Below, one piece after another: positions 23,168 to 34,979 of a DNA stretch of 64,000 nucleotides. The notes under the pieces were generated by a model that worked only from the letters and a program-made list of their open reading frames with translations, ran no database searches and was not told the DNA's origin. The DNA comes from Magnolia sinica (Eukaryota; Streptophyta; Magnoliopsida; Magnoliales; Magnoliaceae), in the NCBI RefSeq assembly GCF_029962835.1, contig NC_080577.1, forward strand, positions 26,828,501 to 26,892,500, given 5' to 3'. Each line of letters starts with the position of its first letter. Within the stretch, counting starts at the first letter, position 1. The translations under genes were made by a program, and so were the position numbers.

Positions 23168-24460
23168 TGTACATTTTTAGGTTTCCGAAAGAAGATGAAA
23201 ATTAAAACGAAAAACAAACGCTTGAAGAAAAAATCACGGACAATAAAAATTTTCAATAGGTCGGCTGGAACAATTTAAAATTCAGGCAAAAGCCAACCCC
23301 AAGCCCAGCTTGCTAATAGCCTTACTTGGACAAGATCTCATCCAAGTTTGAAAGAGAAGTCTTATAGAAAAAAAAAAACCTATATTTAGCAATATTTAAT
23401 TTAGGTGCCTGTTTGTTATCATTGAAAAAAATTATAAAATATAGAACTAGGAAGTGCTCTACAGTAATTGATGTTTGTTAATACGAAATTTTGAAAAGCC
23501 CTCTGTAATTTTATTTTATTTTATTTTATTTTAATTTTTTCTCCAGCAAGAGAGGTCTAGTTTAATGGTGAATATAGAATGAATTCAGTAGATTCTTCTT
23601 TAAAAAAAATCAAATTGCTTCTAAATTTATCCCTTCTCATGTTGCCAAAGAAATCCTCTCTCTTTGGATTACATTATTAAATTACTTAATATACAATCTA
23701 TTTTTAAACTTGTAGAACTTCTCTATGCTCATAATGATTTGTGTTAGATTCATATCATACTGTCCATGAACTTTTTTAGATCATTATAGAGCATATAATC
23801 CCAAAGAGTGAGGCACATCCAGAGCTCAAGTGGACCATACCACATAAAGCACCAAGAATTAAATGACTACCATTGAAGCCTTCCTACATCCACTGTGAGA
23901 TTTATTTACCATCTAACCTCTTCATTAGGTCCCACAAACCTGGATGAAAGGAATACACATATCACCTTGTTCAAAGCCTTCTGTTGCCCCAAGAAGTTTT
24001 CAACGGTAGGTGCCCAATTCCCACCGTTTCTATAGTGTGGCCCACTTGAGTTTTGTATCCATCTCATTTTTAGTTTCTTGTCCTAAAATGAGCTTACAAA
24101 ACGAATGGATGGGGTGGATTTCCCACAAACATCACGGTGGGCCCCGCTTAACATCCCATCATAGGAAGTTTCGCGAGAAACTTTAGCAATAAACTCGGAT
24201 GCTGCCAGTAGTAGAAGTGGATCACACGATGTGTCCCACACCACCGACCTAACGTCACCAAGTTATGTGGCCTCACCATGATATATGTTTTATATCAAAA
24301 CTGTCCATCCATTTTGCGAGACCAACATATATCAAAACTGTCCATCCATTTTGCGAGATCATTTTAATGCATGAGACCAAGAAAGAGACAAATCCAAATC
24401 TCAAGTGCATCACACCACAAGAAAATATCAGTGATTGAGCACTCACCATTAAAAACTTCT

Positions 24461-24640
24461 TATAGTGTGGCCCACTTGAACCTCAGATCCTCATAGAAGT
24501 TTTCAACTGTAGGCGCCCAATTCCCACTATTTCCTATAGTGTGGCCCACTTGAACCTCAGATCCCCATAGAAGTTTTCAACTGTAGGCGCCCAATTCCCA
24601 CTATTTCCTATAGTGTAGCCCACTTGAACCTTAGATCTTC
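24461..24640. repeat. 74-bp tandem repeat within composite element I
   Basis: The unit starting TATAGTGTGGCCCACTTGAA occurs at 24461, 24535 and, in part, 24609, almost identical. A separate short doubling of ATATCAAAACTGTCCATCCA lies at about 24,293-24,357. Confidence 0.85.
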
Positions 24641-25197
24641 CTCATTTTTGGTCTTATATGCTAAAATAGTATGAAAAATGGATGGCCGGTGTAGATAAAA
24701 CATATACATCACAGTAGGGCCCATAAAATCCCTTATAGGACTGTTCGTCTCTAGTGGCTTCGGTGGATCCCGAATTGAGACAGGATTGCCTACCAACCTT
24801 GGGAACTAAGGTGTTACCCTTCTCACAGGAAACAATCGTGATTGAATCCCCACCATTAAAAACTTCAAGGGAGCCACCAAAATGCTTTTTGGACATCGAA
24901 CTTGTTGATAAGGTCACAAAGACTTCTTGAAGAGACCACACAAATATCAGCTTCATGTAAAACTTTTGTGGCTCTGGAGAAGTTTTTAATGTTGATTATC
25001 ACTGTTTCCTATATTATGGTCCACCTGAGATTTAGATCTGCTTCATTTTTTGGGATCATACTCTAAAATGAGTTTTCAAAATGGATGGACGGTGTGGATA
25101 TAATGCACATACATCATGGTAGGCTCCACCGTCATAGATTCCACTCACATTTCGAAACAGGAGACAGGCAAATGTGTCAAATTAACAAATTTCAGAC

Positions 25198-25302
25198 TTT
25201 TTTTTTTGGTTAGTACACACATCCCATTATTAGTACACACCTCACTGTTAGTCACACCCCACTGTTAGCCACACCACATCCCTCTTCGGGATTGATTCCA
25301 AA
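25198..25302 (-). mobile_element. SINE copy, minus orientation
   Basis: It starts with a T10 run (25198-25207). Read on the minus strand it ends in TGTGTACTAACC-poly(A), with GGAATCAATCCC near its head, as in 22,256-22,350. It carries an internal triple repeat of the GTGTACTAA(T/C)A type. Confidence 0.6.
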
Positions 25303-25359
25303 CATTTTAGATGTTTGTTAACAAATGGGTTGTTTTGGATTCTGTACTTAATTTTTAGA

Positions 25360-25432
25360 TATCTTGGTATTGATTCCCTAGTGGGGGTGGCTAAATAGCG
25401 TGGTGTGTACTAACAAGTTAACAAAAAAAAAA
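25360..25432 (+). mobile_element. SINE copy, plus orientation
   Basis: TCTTGGTATTGATTCCCTAG, then GGTGTGTACTAACAAGTTAA and A10. It is the same family as 22,256 and forms an inverted pair with the copy at 25,198-25,302. Confidence 0.6.
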
Positions 25433-25639
25433 TACAAATTCCATGCTTCATGTTTAGACTCGGCACACTTCTTTCAGACAATTACCAAACAGGTTTTCGA
25501 ACTTCATATTCAGACTTCAAATTTAAATTTTAGATTCAAGCTTTGGACTTCATATTTAAACTTTAGATTCAAGCTTCAGACTTCATCAGATTTAACAAAT
25601 ATGCCCTAAGATTAGGTGTACAAGGCTAATCACAAATCC

Positions 25640-26110
25640 TAGAATCCAAGTAATTCAATTTATAAATCTTATATATTTACAATCTAATACTTCCCCTCAA
25701 GTTAGAGAGTGAGTATTAAAAAGGCCTAACTTGAAACTCAAGCGTTGAAATGAATCATTGCCCAATGGTTTGGTAAATAAATTAACTAGCATGAGGTAAC
25801 AATCAAAGCTCAATGTATTTGGTATGTTCATGAAAAACTCAATTGGCTAAGTTAGTTCACAACTAATAGTAGCTATGGAGCAATATTTTATTTTGACAGA
25901 AGATTGAGAAATAAATGATTGCTTCTTTGTTTTCCTTAAGAGAGAAGAATCACCAAGGTACAATAATTGGTAAGAGAGTAACGTGTCATGTGATAACTAG
26001 CCCAATCAAAATCACAATAGTCTTCTCAAAGGAACTAGAAGATGACATAAGTAACCCTTGGCCGAGAGATCCTTTGAAAAAGGGAGAACACAAGGTGTGG
26101 CATCTCAATG
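25640..26110 (-). mobile_element. Ty1/copia RNase H remnant
   Basis: On the minus strand short stretches such as FDWASYHMTRYS, SVKIKYCSIAT and LVNLFTKPLG follow the order of copia RNase H and its C-terminal tail. A CTTGAGGGGAAGTATTAG sequence next to them is typical of the copia 3' end. The remnant is heavily broken and old. LTRs were not identified. Confidence 0.6.
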
Positions 26111-26142
26111 AGGTTGTCTAGATTTGCTCATAAAGTGATTAA

Positions 26143-28548
26143 GGATATGTTTGTTAAGACTGAAAATAATCACTAAATGCAGAACTCGGAAAGTACTCCG
26201 TGTTAAATGTTGTTTGTTAATGTTGGACCTGGAAAGCGCTATGTGATTTTCTCTGATTTTTTTTTTATTTTTTATATTTCGATAATAGAGGTTTGGCTTA
26301 ATGGTGAGTAGAAAGTAGATTGCAAAAAAATTCTTCCAAAATTGCCATTGCACATGTTGCCAAGAGATTCTCTCCCAAATAGATTGCATGCACTCAACTA
26401 ACTTTTAAAATATGGAACTTCTCTAGGCCCTACTATGATTCATGTGTTACATCCACGTTGTCCATTAAATTTTTTCAGATCATTCTAGAGCATGATCCCA
26501 AATATATAGGCACATCCAAAGCTAAGTGGACCACACTAGAAAGTAGCGAGAATTGAACGACTATCATTGGAACCTTCCTAAGGTCCACTATGAGGTTTAT
26601 TAGCCATCTAACCTCTTTATAAGCTCACACGGACCTAGATGAAGGGAAATAAAAAATATTAGCTTGATAGAGCCTTCTGTGGCCCCCAAAAGTTTTCAAC
26701 ACTAGGTGCCTAATTCATATTGTTTCCTGTAATATGGCCCGGTTAAACCTTAGATCTGCCCTGTTTTTTTTTTTTTTTTTTTTTTGGTCTTGTGCCCTAA
26801 AATGGTATGAAAAAAAATGGATGGCGGTGTGGATAAAACATATACATCACCTTAAGCCTCATAGAGCCCTTGACAAGACTGTCCATCTCCAACTAGGTCC
26901 CTGATCCCTCTATTAGAGGGTACCATACATGGATCAGCGAGTAGCCAGGTGGCTACTGGACAGTGCTCTATGGGCCTCACCGTGATGTATGTGTTTTCTC
27001 CACACTATCTATCTTTTTTTCCAGATCATTTTATGGCATGAGCCAAAAATAAGCATATCCAAATCTCAAGTGGACCACAGCACAAGAAAACAGTGGTGAT
27101 TGAACACCCACCATTAAAAACTTCCTAGGGCCCACTGTAACGTTTATTTACCATCCAACCTAAGTCACACAGACTTGGATGAAGGAAAAACACAAATATC
27201 ATCTTCATTCAAAACTTTTGTGATCCCCAAGATGATGTTGATGGTGGACATTCAATCACTACTGTTTCGTGTGTTGCGGTCCACATGAGATTTGGATCTT
27301 CCTCATTTTTGGGATCATGCCCTTAAATGAGATGGCAAATGGATAGACACCATGGATAAAACACATACATTATGGTGGGCTCACGGAGCTCTTCTAGCAC
27401 AGGGTCACTACTGAATCCACCAAAAGCGGCTTGCATCCTGCCCCCTCCGCTTTACAGGGCCCACAGTTATGTATGGATTTATCCAAGGCCCAAGTGGACC
27501 ACTCGATGAGGATCAAACGCCTACCATTGAAAACTTCTTAGGTGCCACAAGTTTTTGACTTTATGAATAGGTTGGAAGACAAATAAACATCACTGAACAT
27601 CATACCCTAAAATGATATGGAAGAATGGATGAACGATGTAGATAGAACCCGTGCATCATGGTGGATCCCCACAGAGCCCATGCCTGCATAGCTTTCGGTC
27701 AGGTGGGGGTAGGGACACAATCCACTTCCGAATCCCTCTAACATAAAGACACCAACTCATCACTTTCGGATCATCATCATGATGTATGTGACTATATCCA
27801 TGCCATCCATCTTAATTGAAAGCTCATCTTAGGGCATGATCTAAAAAATGAAGCAAATCTAAATATGAGATTGATCATAGTACATGAAACAGTGGTAATT
27901 GACCATTAAAAATTTCTTATGAGCTAGAAAAGCAGTGGATCAAGATGATATTTGTGTAGTCTCTTCATCTAGGACTTTATGACCTTATCAAGAGGTTAGA
28001 TGACAAATAAACATTCCGGTGGAATCCACGAAGTTTTTAATGGTAGGGATTCAGTAACGACTATTTCCTGTGGTGTGATCCACCTAAGATTTGGGTCAAC
28101 TTCAGTTCTGGGACAAAGGCACATGCATCACCGTGAGCCTCACAGTCAGGAGTCCCACCAACGTCATGGATCCGGGGATACACCAAAGCGGCGCCCGGAC
28201 TTGCGAGAGTGGCATTGATGGGCACTCGATGACTACTATTTCCTGTGGCGTGGTGTACTAGCTCCATGCCTTAAAATGAGCTGGCAAAAGAGAGGGATGA
28301 TTTTATTTTCATTTAATAAAAAAATAAATCGTTCATTATGTAAAACATTTCCAAACAAGAGACGGACAAACATGCCAAATTAATACTTTTCAAACATTTC
28401 AAACGTTTGTTAACAAACAAGTTGTTTCAGATCCAATACTTAATCTCCAGACTACAGCATTTCTTTCAGACAGTTACCAAAAAGGTTTTCAGACTTTAAT
28501 TTAGATTTCAAATTCAAGGTTCATACTTCAAATTTAACAAACAGGCCT
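26143..28548. mobile_element. Composite element II: palindromic modules inside shared ends
   Basis: The left end GGATATGTTTGTTAAGAC and the inverted right end AGGCCTGTTTGTTAAAT are flanked by TAA on both sides (26140-26142, 28549-28551). Flanks match element I. Four palindromic modules lie inside (about 26,410-26,880, 26,930-27,430, 27,440-27,690, 27,760-28,270). At 2.4 kb with no transposase it is non-autonomous. The TAA duplication points to PIF/Harbinger-type termini, unlike the 9-bp duplication around the single module at 20,705. Confidence 0.65.
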
Positions 28549-28669
28549 TAAGAGTTTGTATGAAATATACAAATCGAGCCAAGTGATAATCATACATATG
28601 ATAGATCCAATCAATTGATAATATGGAGTCGGATTGGTAAGATCTCCTTATCAATAAGCTTAGGATTTT

Positions 28670-28747
28670 GATCCATGTACAAATCTTACATACATACAAT
28701 CTCATACAGATCCATGTACAAATCTTACATACATACAATCTCATACA
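28670..28747 (+). repeat. 39-bp tandem duplication
   Basis: GATCCATGTACAAATCTTAC... occurs twice in perfect register (28670-28708, 28709-28747), close to the 3' end of gene B. Confidence 0.9.
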
Positions 28748-28970
28748 GATCCAATTACCAGACCTTTCCTATCATAACCAGTGTCCACTATCCATTTTCT
28801 TAGGCAATGATTTGGATGATTAGAAGCATGGCAATAACAGCAAATCATACATATCATAAAATTCAAATCAATGATCAAACCGTTTTTCAGTATATAATCA
28901 CTGCAACAAACGATAGAACTGAACATCTAACATCTAACAAAATAGGAGTAAAATCTTCTCAAACGATGGG

Positions 28971-31900
28971 TTATTCACTATCATATCCAATGGATAAATT
29001 GGCACTTCCTTCACTATCATATCCGACGCTTTGTTCAGTTCCCACACTGTTCTGTTTCCTTGGCTCCCAATACATTGTAGATGGCCTTATTTCAACACCC
29101 ATAACCATAATCCCTTCCTTATATTCATGTAACTCATACATCCTAAACTCAACTTCTCCATCTCCATCACAAAAGAATTCTCCCACTTCCACCTCCATCC
29201 ATCCATTGTTTTCCACACTTGGTTGGAGGACACTTCCTTCCTGATCCGGCAACATCAACACCTTACGTGTTTGTGCGTGTGGATTGTTCTTTACATGCAA
29301 AGATAAGTTGACCGGCGCATGTTGCCATCCATAGTGGTGAGCCGTGTGCCTTACGATGAATCGAACAGTGTACATGGTGCCTGGGGAGAGAGCAGCCATG
29401 TCGATGGAGCCACTAAGGTTGAACCACCAGACCAAGATCAACTCGGCTACTTCAGGAAAGACACTGGCATCAGGACACTATGTCAGCCATTGATCTTACA
29501 AAAATAAATCAAAAGACTTCAATTTGGGTGGGCTGCATCTCCGGCCAAGGTTTCAAATAAGCATATCAGTGGGTATTTCGGAGCGTATCGGCCCTATATC
29601 GGCTGATTCTTTTAGCACAAAAATCTTGAAATATTATTGGGAAAAAATGTAAAACACTAGAATCTCTCGTTTTTCTTAATGTCTTCAATGGTTTTGTTTA
29701 CCTTGCTGAAAGTCAACAAAATAGGCTCAAATCGAATACAAATCAGGCATGATTTGGTGGATTATGACCCATTACATATAAATCAATGACAAAGAGATTA
29801 AAAAGTGAAGAAAATGTAGTATGTTTGCTAATTCTTACAATTTTTTTTTAAAGGCACACCACACTCTGATTCATCAAATCCTATTCAAATCTTCTGTTTT
29901 GATCTTCAAATAGGCCTGGATCTAGACTAAAGTTAGTTTTTAAACTTCTTCCATGGTTCAAATGAAAAAAAAAAAAAAAACCAAACGAGAGAATTAAATA
30001 CCATCATAACGGCCATGGCCAATACAGCCCTAATTTTCTTTTTCTTTTTTTTGGAAGGACCGTTCCCTGTTGTACAGCATAACCAGAGTTGCCAATATGG
30101 ACACATGATATGGCTGTATTGTAATGTTTTTTGAAACCATTTTTCTGCCTCAGCAACATGCATTGCCTCGTTGGGTCCACATGCAGAGATGGTGGGTGAT
30201 CAGAAGTCAGAACCATCCATCTTGTGGGTGCTATCATTGATGGCATATTAACCAATAGTCACGTTAAAAGGATGACCCCAGCTATGCATTTTCCATAATC
30301 TATCTGGATCTCCACGTTCAACTGCTTATATCGATGGCCAAAATCATCCAACTATCTCTGAATGTGAGCTCATGAAATCCAAAGCCCCTTATCAGGGCCT
30401 AAGACAAAGCCCAAGTCTGGCTTAGTAAGTCAGGTCAATGCTACATCCAAAACCATCCCCAAGATGGGTTGGAAGCAAAAGGCGCATTGAGAATGAACTA
30501 ATGCTTTGAATGATGTACTGTTGGACAAGTGAATTTGAGGGTGAGACCTTGTACAAGGAGGAACGGGCCATCGCCAATACCGATCATCATCTCCCCACGA
30601 TATTGATAGATCTCTAGCAGACACCATATAACATTTCTTTCCACTTGATTTTTCCAACCAAAAACTCTGTCATCATCATCAACAACAACATCATCATCAT
30701 CATGTTTTAATGGAAAAACAAGAAAAAAAATTGTACTGACTAGGGAAGGACGGTCCCTCTGCAATTAACTGAGGGTGGGGCCCACTGTGACGTGTGTATA
30801 GCATCCAGCCAATCCATCAGGTGTTTACCCACTTGAATTTTGAGGGTTTTTTTGTTCTTGTCATTGTTTTAAATGGTATGTGCAGGGCCCACCCAAGTGT
30901 ATGCATGGAATGCAACCCATCCATCAGGATTGCCCCACCGTGAAAATGGGACACCTCAAACACCATGAATTTGGAGGTTTTAGGCTTTGTCCATTGTTTT
31001 GTATGGCATGAGCCTAATCAGTTGGTGGGCCTGGGTTTTTTGGTTGTTGTTGTTGTTGTTGTTGTGATCCTGCTCACAGGTTGGATGCCATACACACATT
31101 GCAGAGGCTTTGCAAAGAACACTGAGGTTATGATTTTAGGGTGGGGCCCTTGGTAGGGTAATTCAAACCATTCCTGAATTGCATTTTATATGGATGAATA
31201 ATGCAAAGGGAAGCAAATAGATCAAAGAAAAGAAGAAAGAGATTGTGGAAAAGGACCCAAAAATCCTCTAGCTGAATGCTAGAGACCGCGAATGCAAAAC
31301 TGTGAACAAGCTCAACAGTCATCTAGTCTTAGACTATAGATCACTTCCCCTCTTCAACGACTACAAGAGAGAAATAAGAGAATTTACTCAAAAAGAGATG
31401 TCATTCAACTTTTCTTATTCCATAAGCCATACGCTTTATTTATAATAAATTCTTACAATATTCAATAAAAGCTATGGAATTTAAAAATAGAATTCCTAGC
31501 TAGCCAAGATATGAGAAAATAGTAAACTACATAAATAGAAAATCACTGTAATTAAGAAAACACCTAAATAAAAAAGTACTTAAATAAGAAATATCTAAAA
31601 TTATTTCCTAAGTCGTATAAAGATATGGGGGAAAAAAAATCCTAATATAGAGATTTGAAATAAAAAGGAAAGCAATGATGGGCTAAAAAGGAAAGCCATC
31701 TTTTTCTTGTAAACACGTATGCACGGGTGGGATGTGGGGCAATTGCATCGACTGATCATATCGAGAACATCTTTGGGATTTCAAGCATATGATCACAACT
31801 GAGCAACTAATCAACGTTTTTTAACCATTGATTTAGTGATGTGACCGATAATTTGATTGTTTTGGGATAACATCAACATGCCCTGTGTAGAATGGATTAG

Positions 31901-32357
31901 CAGCCCAACCTGAGAGATTGTAAAACTCAGCAAAATTGAGTATTTGAAATCGGCGTGGATTCCAAATACCTCTCATGCACGCTGACGAACGTCCCTGGAT
32001 TCCTAATACGATCCAATACCCTCCAATACGGCAATACCCCCAAACCCACACAGCCAAACGGCCCCAAGGCTGCTCCCCTTTTCTTTCCCGCCATGTGATC
32101 ATCCAAGCCGTTCATCTTAGAGCGGAAATATAGCAATAAAAAATAAATAGGAAAAAAAAATTCCAATAATCAATGATCCAGACCGTGTTCATCCGGCAAC
32201 TGTTTTAATCGCCTGCATGAAATGTGGTGCATCTGTGAGATTTTTGGTATGAAGTCCATTCATGATGGGACCTTCAAGATGAACGGTCTGGATCATCAGA
32301 TGATTGGGTAGAAGTCGCAAACGACTACAGGGCGAGCCTCCATGCAACCAACCAACT

Positions 32358-32402
<45 letters not shown>

Positions 32403-32687
32403 CAACAACATCGCCAAGTTTACCTTTTTGCCATCATCGATCAGAATTGGTTTGCAGAGACTGAAATAGAGATCCTTCTTGGATGAGAAATGTACGGGGG
32501 AAACCGATCTGGACAGGATATCCGAGTAATCGGACGGCAGAAATCTCTCCCAGATAGCGTCAGATTCCGCTGCTGATTGGAAGATAGAACAGACCGAAGA
32601 CGATCTACACACATGTGAAGGAGAAGTGAGGGAGAGAATGTGGGTAATACAGCCCTCATCCAGGCTGCTGAAACCTGCTCCGTCCAT
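28971..32687 (-). CDS. F-box/PP2 protein gene B
   Basis: Minus-strand exons 32687-32424 (88 codons), 30666-30548 (119 nt) and 29463-28971 (TAA included); predicted 291 residues. Exon 1: MDGAGFSSLDEGCITHILSL, then IWERFLPSDYSDILSRSVSP and SSKKDLYFSLC. Exon 2: SFWLEKSSGKKCYMVSARDL, YWRW. Exon 3: FPEVAELILVWWFNLSG, YGWQHAPVNLSLHVK, NGWMEVEVGEFF and MGVEIRP, then an acidic tail holding SVGYDSE and SIGYDSE. The family role is SCF ubiquitin-ligase adaptor with a Nictaba-like carbohydrate-binding C-terminus. Introns are in phase 0 and phase 2, as in A and C. The acceptor before exon 2 is a GAT/GTT microsatellite rather than a pyrimidine tract, but lacks a competing AG. No disabling change is seen. 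The PP2 domain has WWF where gene A has CWL, so A and B may bind different ligands. Confidence 0.88.
29549..30138. mobile_element. TIR-type insertion in intron 2 of gene B
   Basis: The intron 2 sequences of B and C align on both sides of this block (CCGGCCAA on one side, TTGGGTCCACATGCAGA on the other), but C lacks it. The block begins GGTTTCAAA and ends TTTGAAACC. Right-hand matching to C resumes only at about 30,165. It is probably related to the small element at 5,341. Confidence 0.6.
30755..31155. mobile_element. Inverted-repeat element in intron 1 of gene B
   Basis: GGGTGGGGCCCACTGTGACG at the left faces a right end with TTTTAGGGTGGGGCCC, with several gggCCCAC blocks and a (TTG)n tract at about 31,040-31,061. 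It is a palindromic-family relative with a different interior. The remaining intron (about 31,170-32,070) is AT-rich. It may hold an old copia LTR piece (TTTATTTATAATAAATTC), which I cannot prove. Confidence 0.45.
32358..32401. repeat. (GA)n microsatellite in intron 1 of gene B
   Basis: About 21 GA units located 22 bp downstream (in gene direction) of the exon 1 donor. Gene C has only AATAAATAACAGAGGAAAG at the same place. Confidence 0.95.
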
Positions 32688-32765
32688 TTCTGGTAGATAG
32701 TAGAGTCGAACAGGAGAGAAGATGAAAATAAAGACAGATGCCTTCGGCTCTAAGCTTTCGCAGAT

Positions 32766-33318
32766 TCTCTCTTCGGAACAGTGGTATTGGACGGGGATTG
32801 CGTCCTACCCCCGCCCGTCTGCAGCTGGGAACGGGCAGGAGCTTTGAGTGTGGCCACCGTGATGTATGGTCTTATCCACACCGTCCATCCATTTTTTTCG
32901 TATCATTTTAGGGTATCACATAAAAAATGAGGCAGATCTAAGGTTCAAGTGGACTACACGATGTGGATTAAACTCTTACAGTCGAAAACTTCTTGGGTGC
33001 CACGGAAGTTTTGGATGGAGCTGATATTTGTGTTTTCTCTTCATCTAGGTCCATGTAACTTGAATAGGTTGGATGGAAAATAAAAATCATGGTGGGCCCT
33101 AGAAAAGTTTCAACGGTGAGGATCATTATCACCGCTCCTTCCAGTGGTGTGGTCCATTTGAGCCTTGGATCTGCCTCATTTTTTATATTATTCACTAAAA
33201 TTATACTAAAAAATATATGGACGGTGTGGATAAGACCCATACATCACGGTGACCACTCAAATCTCCTGCCCGTTCCCAGGTGGAGATGGGCGGAGTAGGA
33301 TACAATCCGCGTCCGTCC
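32766..33318. mobile_element. Long-TIR palindromic element in the promoter of gene B
   Basis: The left arm GCGTCCTACCCCCGCCCGTC, then CACCGTGATGTATGG, is repeated inverted at the right (CCATACATCACGGTG, then GGGCGGAGTAGGATACAATC). The centre has the family core (GGTTCAAGTGGACTACACG, CCAGTGGTGTGGTCC). The left end lies about 80 bp upstream of the gene B ATG. No target duplication was found. Confidence 0.68.
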
Positions 33319-33326
33319 GTTTCAGT

Positions 33327-33495
33327 TAGGGCTGGACACGAATCGGGCTAGACCGGTTAACTCGCTCGACTTAACCCAACCTGAAACAGGATGGACCATT
33401 TTCTTCAGCTTGAAACTGAGTTCGGGTCGAGTTCGAACAGGTCCTAGTTCGGCCCAAGTCGGTCCGAAACCCGACTTGACCTAACTGACTCGGCC

Positions 33496-33573
<78 letters not shown>

Positions 33574-33943
33574 TAAATCCTTATCTTAACCATTTGAGAC
33601 AGAGAAGTGAGAACGCTGCCCAACCCTAAACCCTAAAACTCTCTCTCTCTCTCTCTCTCTTGACTTCTGGGATAGTTCACCGCTCATCTTTGAAGTGACA
33701 GTGACTTATCCACCTCACAGGTGTCATAGATTTACAGCAATCCAGGCCGTCCAAATCGTAGGTCCCTTTGTAGATGGAGCAAGTCCGAAACTGGCCCGAA
33801 CTCGCCCGATTGCTGACCGGGTCGAGTTCGGGCTGGACATGTTGGCCCAGTGACCGAGTCGGGCCGAGTTCGGGCTGGGTTTGACTGGTGACCGGGCCGA
33901 GTTGAGCCTAGTTTGACTCGGTTCAGCTCGATGAACACCCCTA
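33327..33943. mobile_element. hAT-type MITE carrying a (TA)n array
   Basis: The left end TAGGGCTGGACACGAATCGG and the inverted right end TAGGGGTGTTCATCGAGCTG are hAT-like TIRs. GTTTCAGT (33319-33326) and CTTTCAGT (33944-33951) form an 8-bp duplication with one mismatch. The interior is full of GGGCCGAGTTCGGG-type words. A (TA)n run fills about 33,502-33,571 and a (CT)n run follows. Confidence 0.75.
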
Positions 33944-33951
33944 CTTTCAGT

Positions 33952-34979
33952 ATCATATGAAATTACGAAGTAACTTCTTTAGACTTCTCGTCATGAGGCA
34001 CCAACTCCAGTGGGCCATGCTTTGATCATCTTGACCCGAACCGTCACCAAGCTTTGTTGGGCGCCTGAATGCCCCCACGCTAGTGCAAAGTGCCCTCACT
34101 TTTTGCTCATACTTTTTTATTTTGTACTCAATTTTGGGTATAGTAAGGTATAATACTCAGGAATAATTGTAGAATTTACAGTCAATTAGAAACTATAAAA
34201 TTGCTTAATGTTAAATTTCTCAAATCTAGTGACTCTTCTTGCCACTTGTCCACAACCGTAATTTCTAATAAGTCTCTATTTCAAAAAAGTAATGGATTAG
34301 ACACCATTTTTTACACACAAGGTGTGCAGTTTTTACTTCACAGAATTTCACAATTTTTAGGAGATTCAACTGGGCTCCATTATTACTATGTTAGGGAATA
34401 CTTCACAAAGTTTTAAGATCTTGGGTTAAGAGTTTTTTTTTAAAAAAAAAAATTTAAAGAAAAAGAGAATGCAAAGAAAAGAGGGTAGAAATATTGTATG
34501 TGTGTGTGCGAATGTTACAGACATCTTTTACATGTATGGAGTGAAGTACAAGTTGATTTAAGATATGAGAAGGAAAATGAGAATTAAGGCACTATTTTCT
34601 TACAAGAAGGATGACTAAACGTCCTCGATTCCAATCCTATTGTTTAACTTAGTGACTTCTTTGATTCGAAATATTGACTCATTTAGTTGGGCAGGGTGAT
34701 GATGTATTTAGGCTTTTTCTAGGCTTTCAGGGGACTTGGGTAATTTGGAGCCTACAATTGTCACCTCGCGGCTGTCTAATTCGAGCCCAATTCTTAGGGC
34801 ATATGATGTAACTAAGCCCCAAAAACATTTGGTTTGAAGAAATTCAATCCAAATAGGGAGAAATTATTGCTTGAAGTATTGATTATAATCGTTATGAAAT
34901 GCACGACTTATTGATCTTTATGTAATGATGCTTTTCAGGCTGAATTCATCTGTTTTACCAAAAATATCTCTCTTTGGTT
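33952..34979. other. Intergenic, no gene
   Basis: The first about 120 bp match the upstream flank of gene C (GTGGGCCATGCTTTGATCAT versus the 59,490 region), so this is old promoter-distal flank of gene B. The rest is AT-rich with no recognisable gene. Confidence 0.5.

Larger units (their letters stand above)
23404..25606. mobile_element. Composite element I: palindromic modules inside shared ends
   Basis: The left end GGTGCCTGTTTGTTATC and the inverted right end GGGCATATTTGTTAAAT act as termini. The flanks (a 5' stretch with TTTAATGGTGAATATAGAA, a 3' stretch with TTTCAGACAATTACCAAACAG) match element II (26,143-28,548). Between them lie three palindromic-family modules (about 23,715-24,170, 24,240-24,740, 24,810-25,150) and two SINEs. 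No transposase is found. The flanking TWA trinucleotides are TTA and TAA, so the duplication is imperfect. Confidence 0.65.

Noticed and set aside
30498-30764. Frame with HDDDDVVVDDDD upstream of gene B exon 2
   Set aside because: The Asp/Val run is the intronic GAT/GTT microsatellite read in a wrong frame; the PP2-family frame (SFWLEKSSGKKCY) is offset from it.
33502-33571. (TA)n tract as possible replication origin or matrix attachment site
   Set aside because: Simple dinucleotide expansion inside a MITE; nothing else supports a function.
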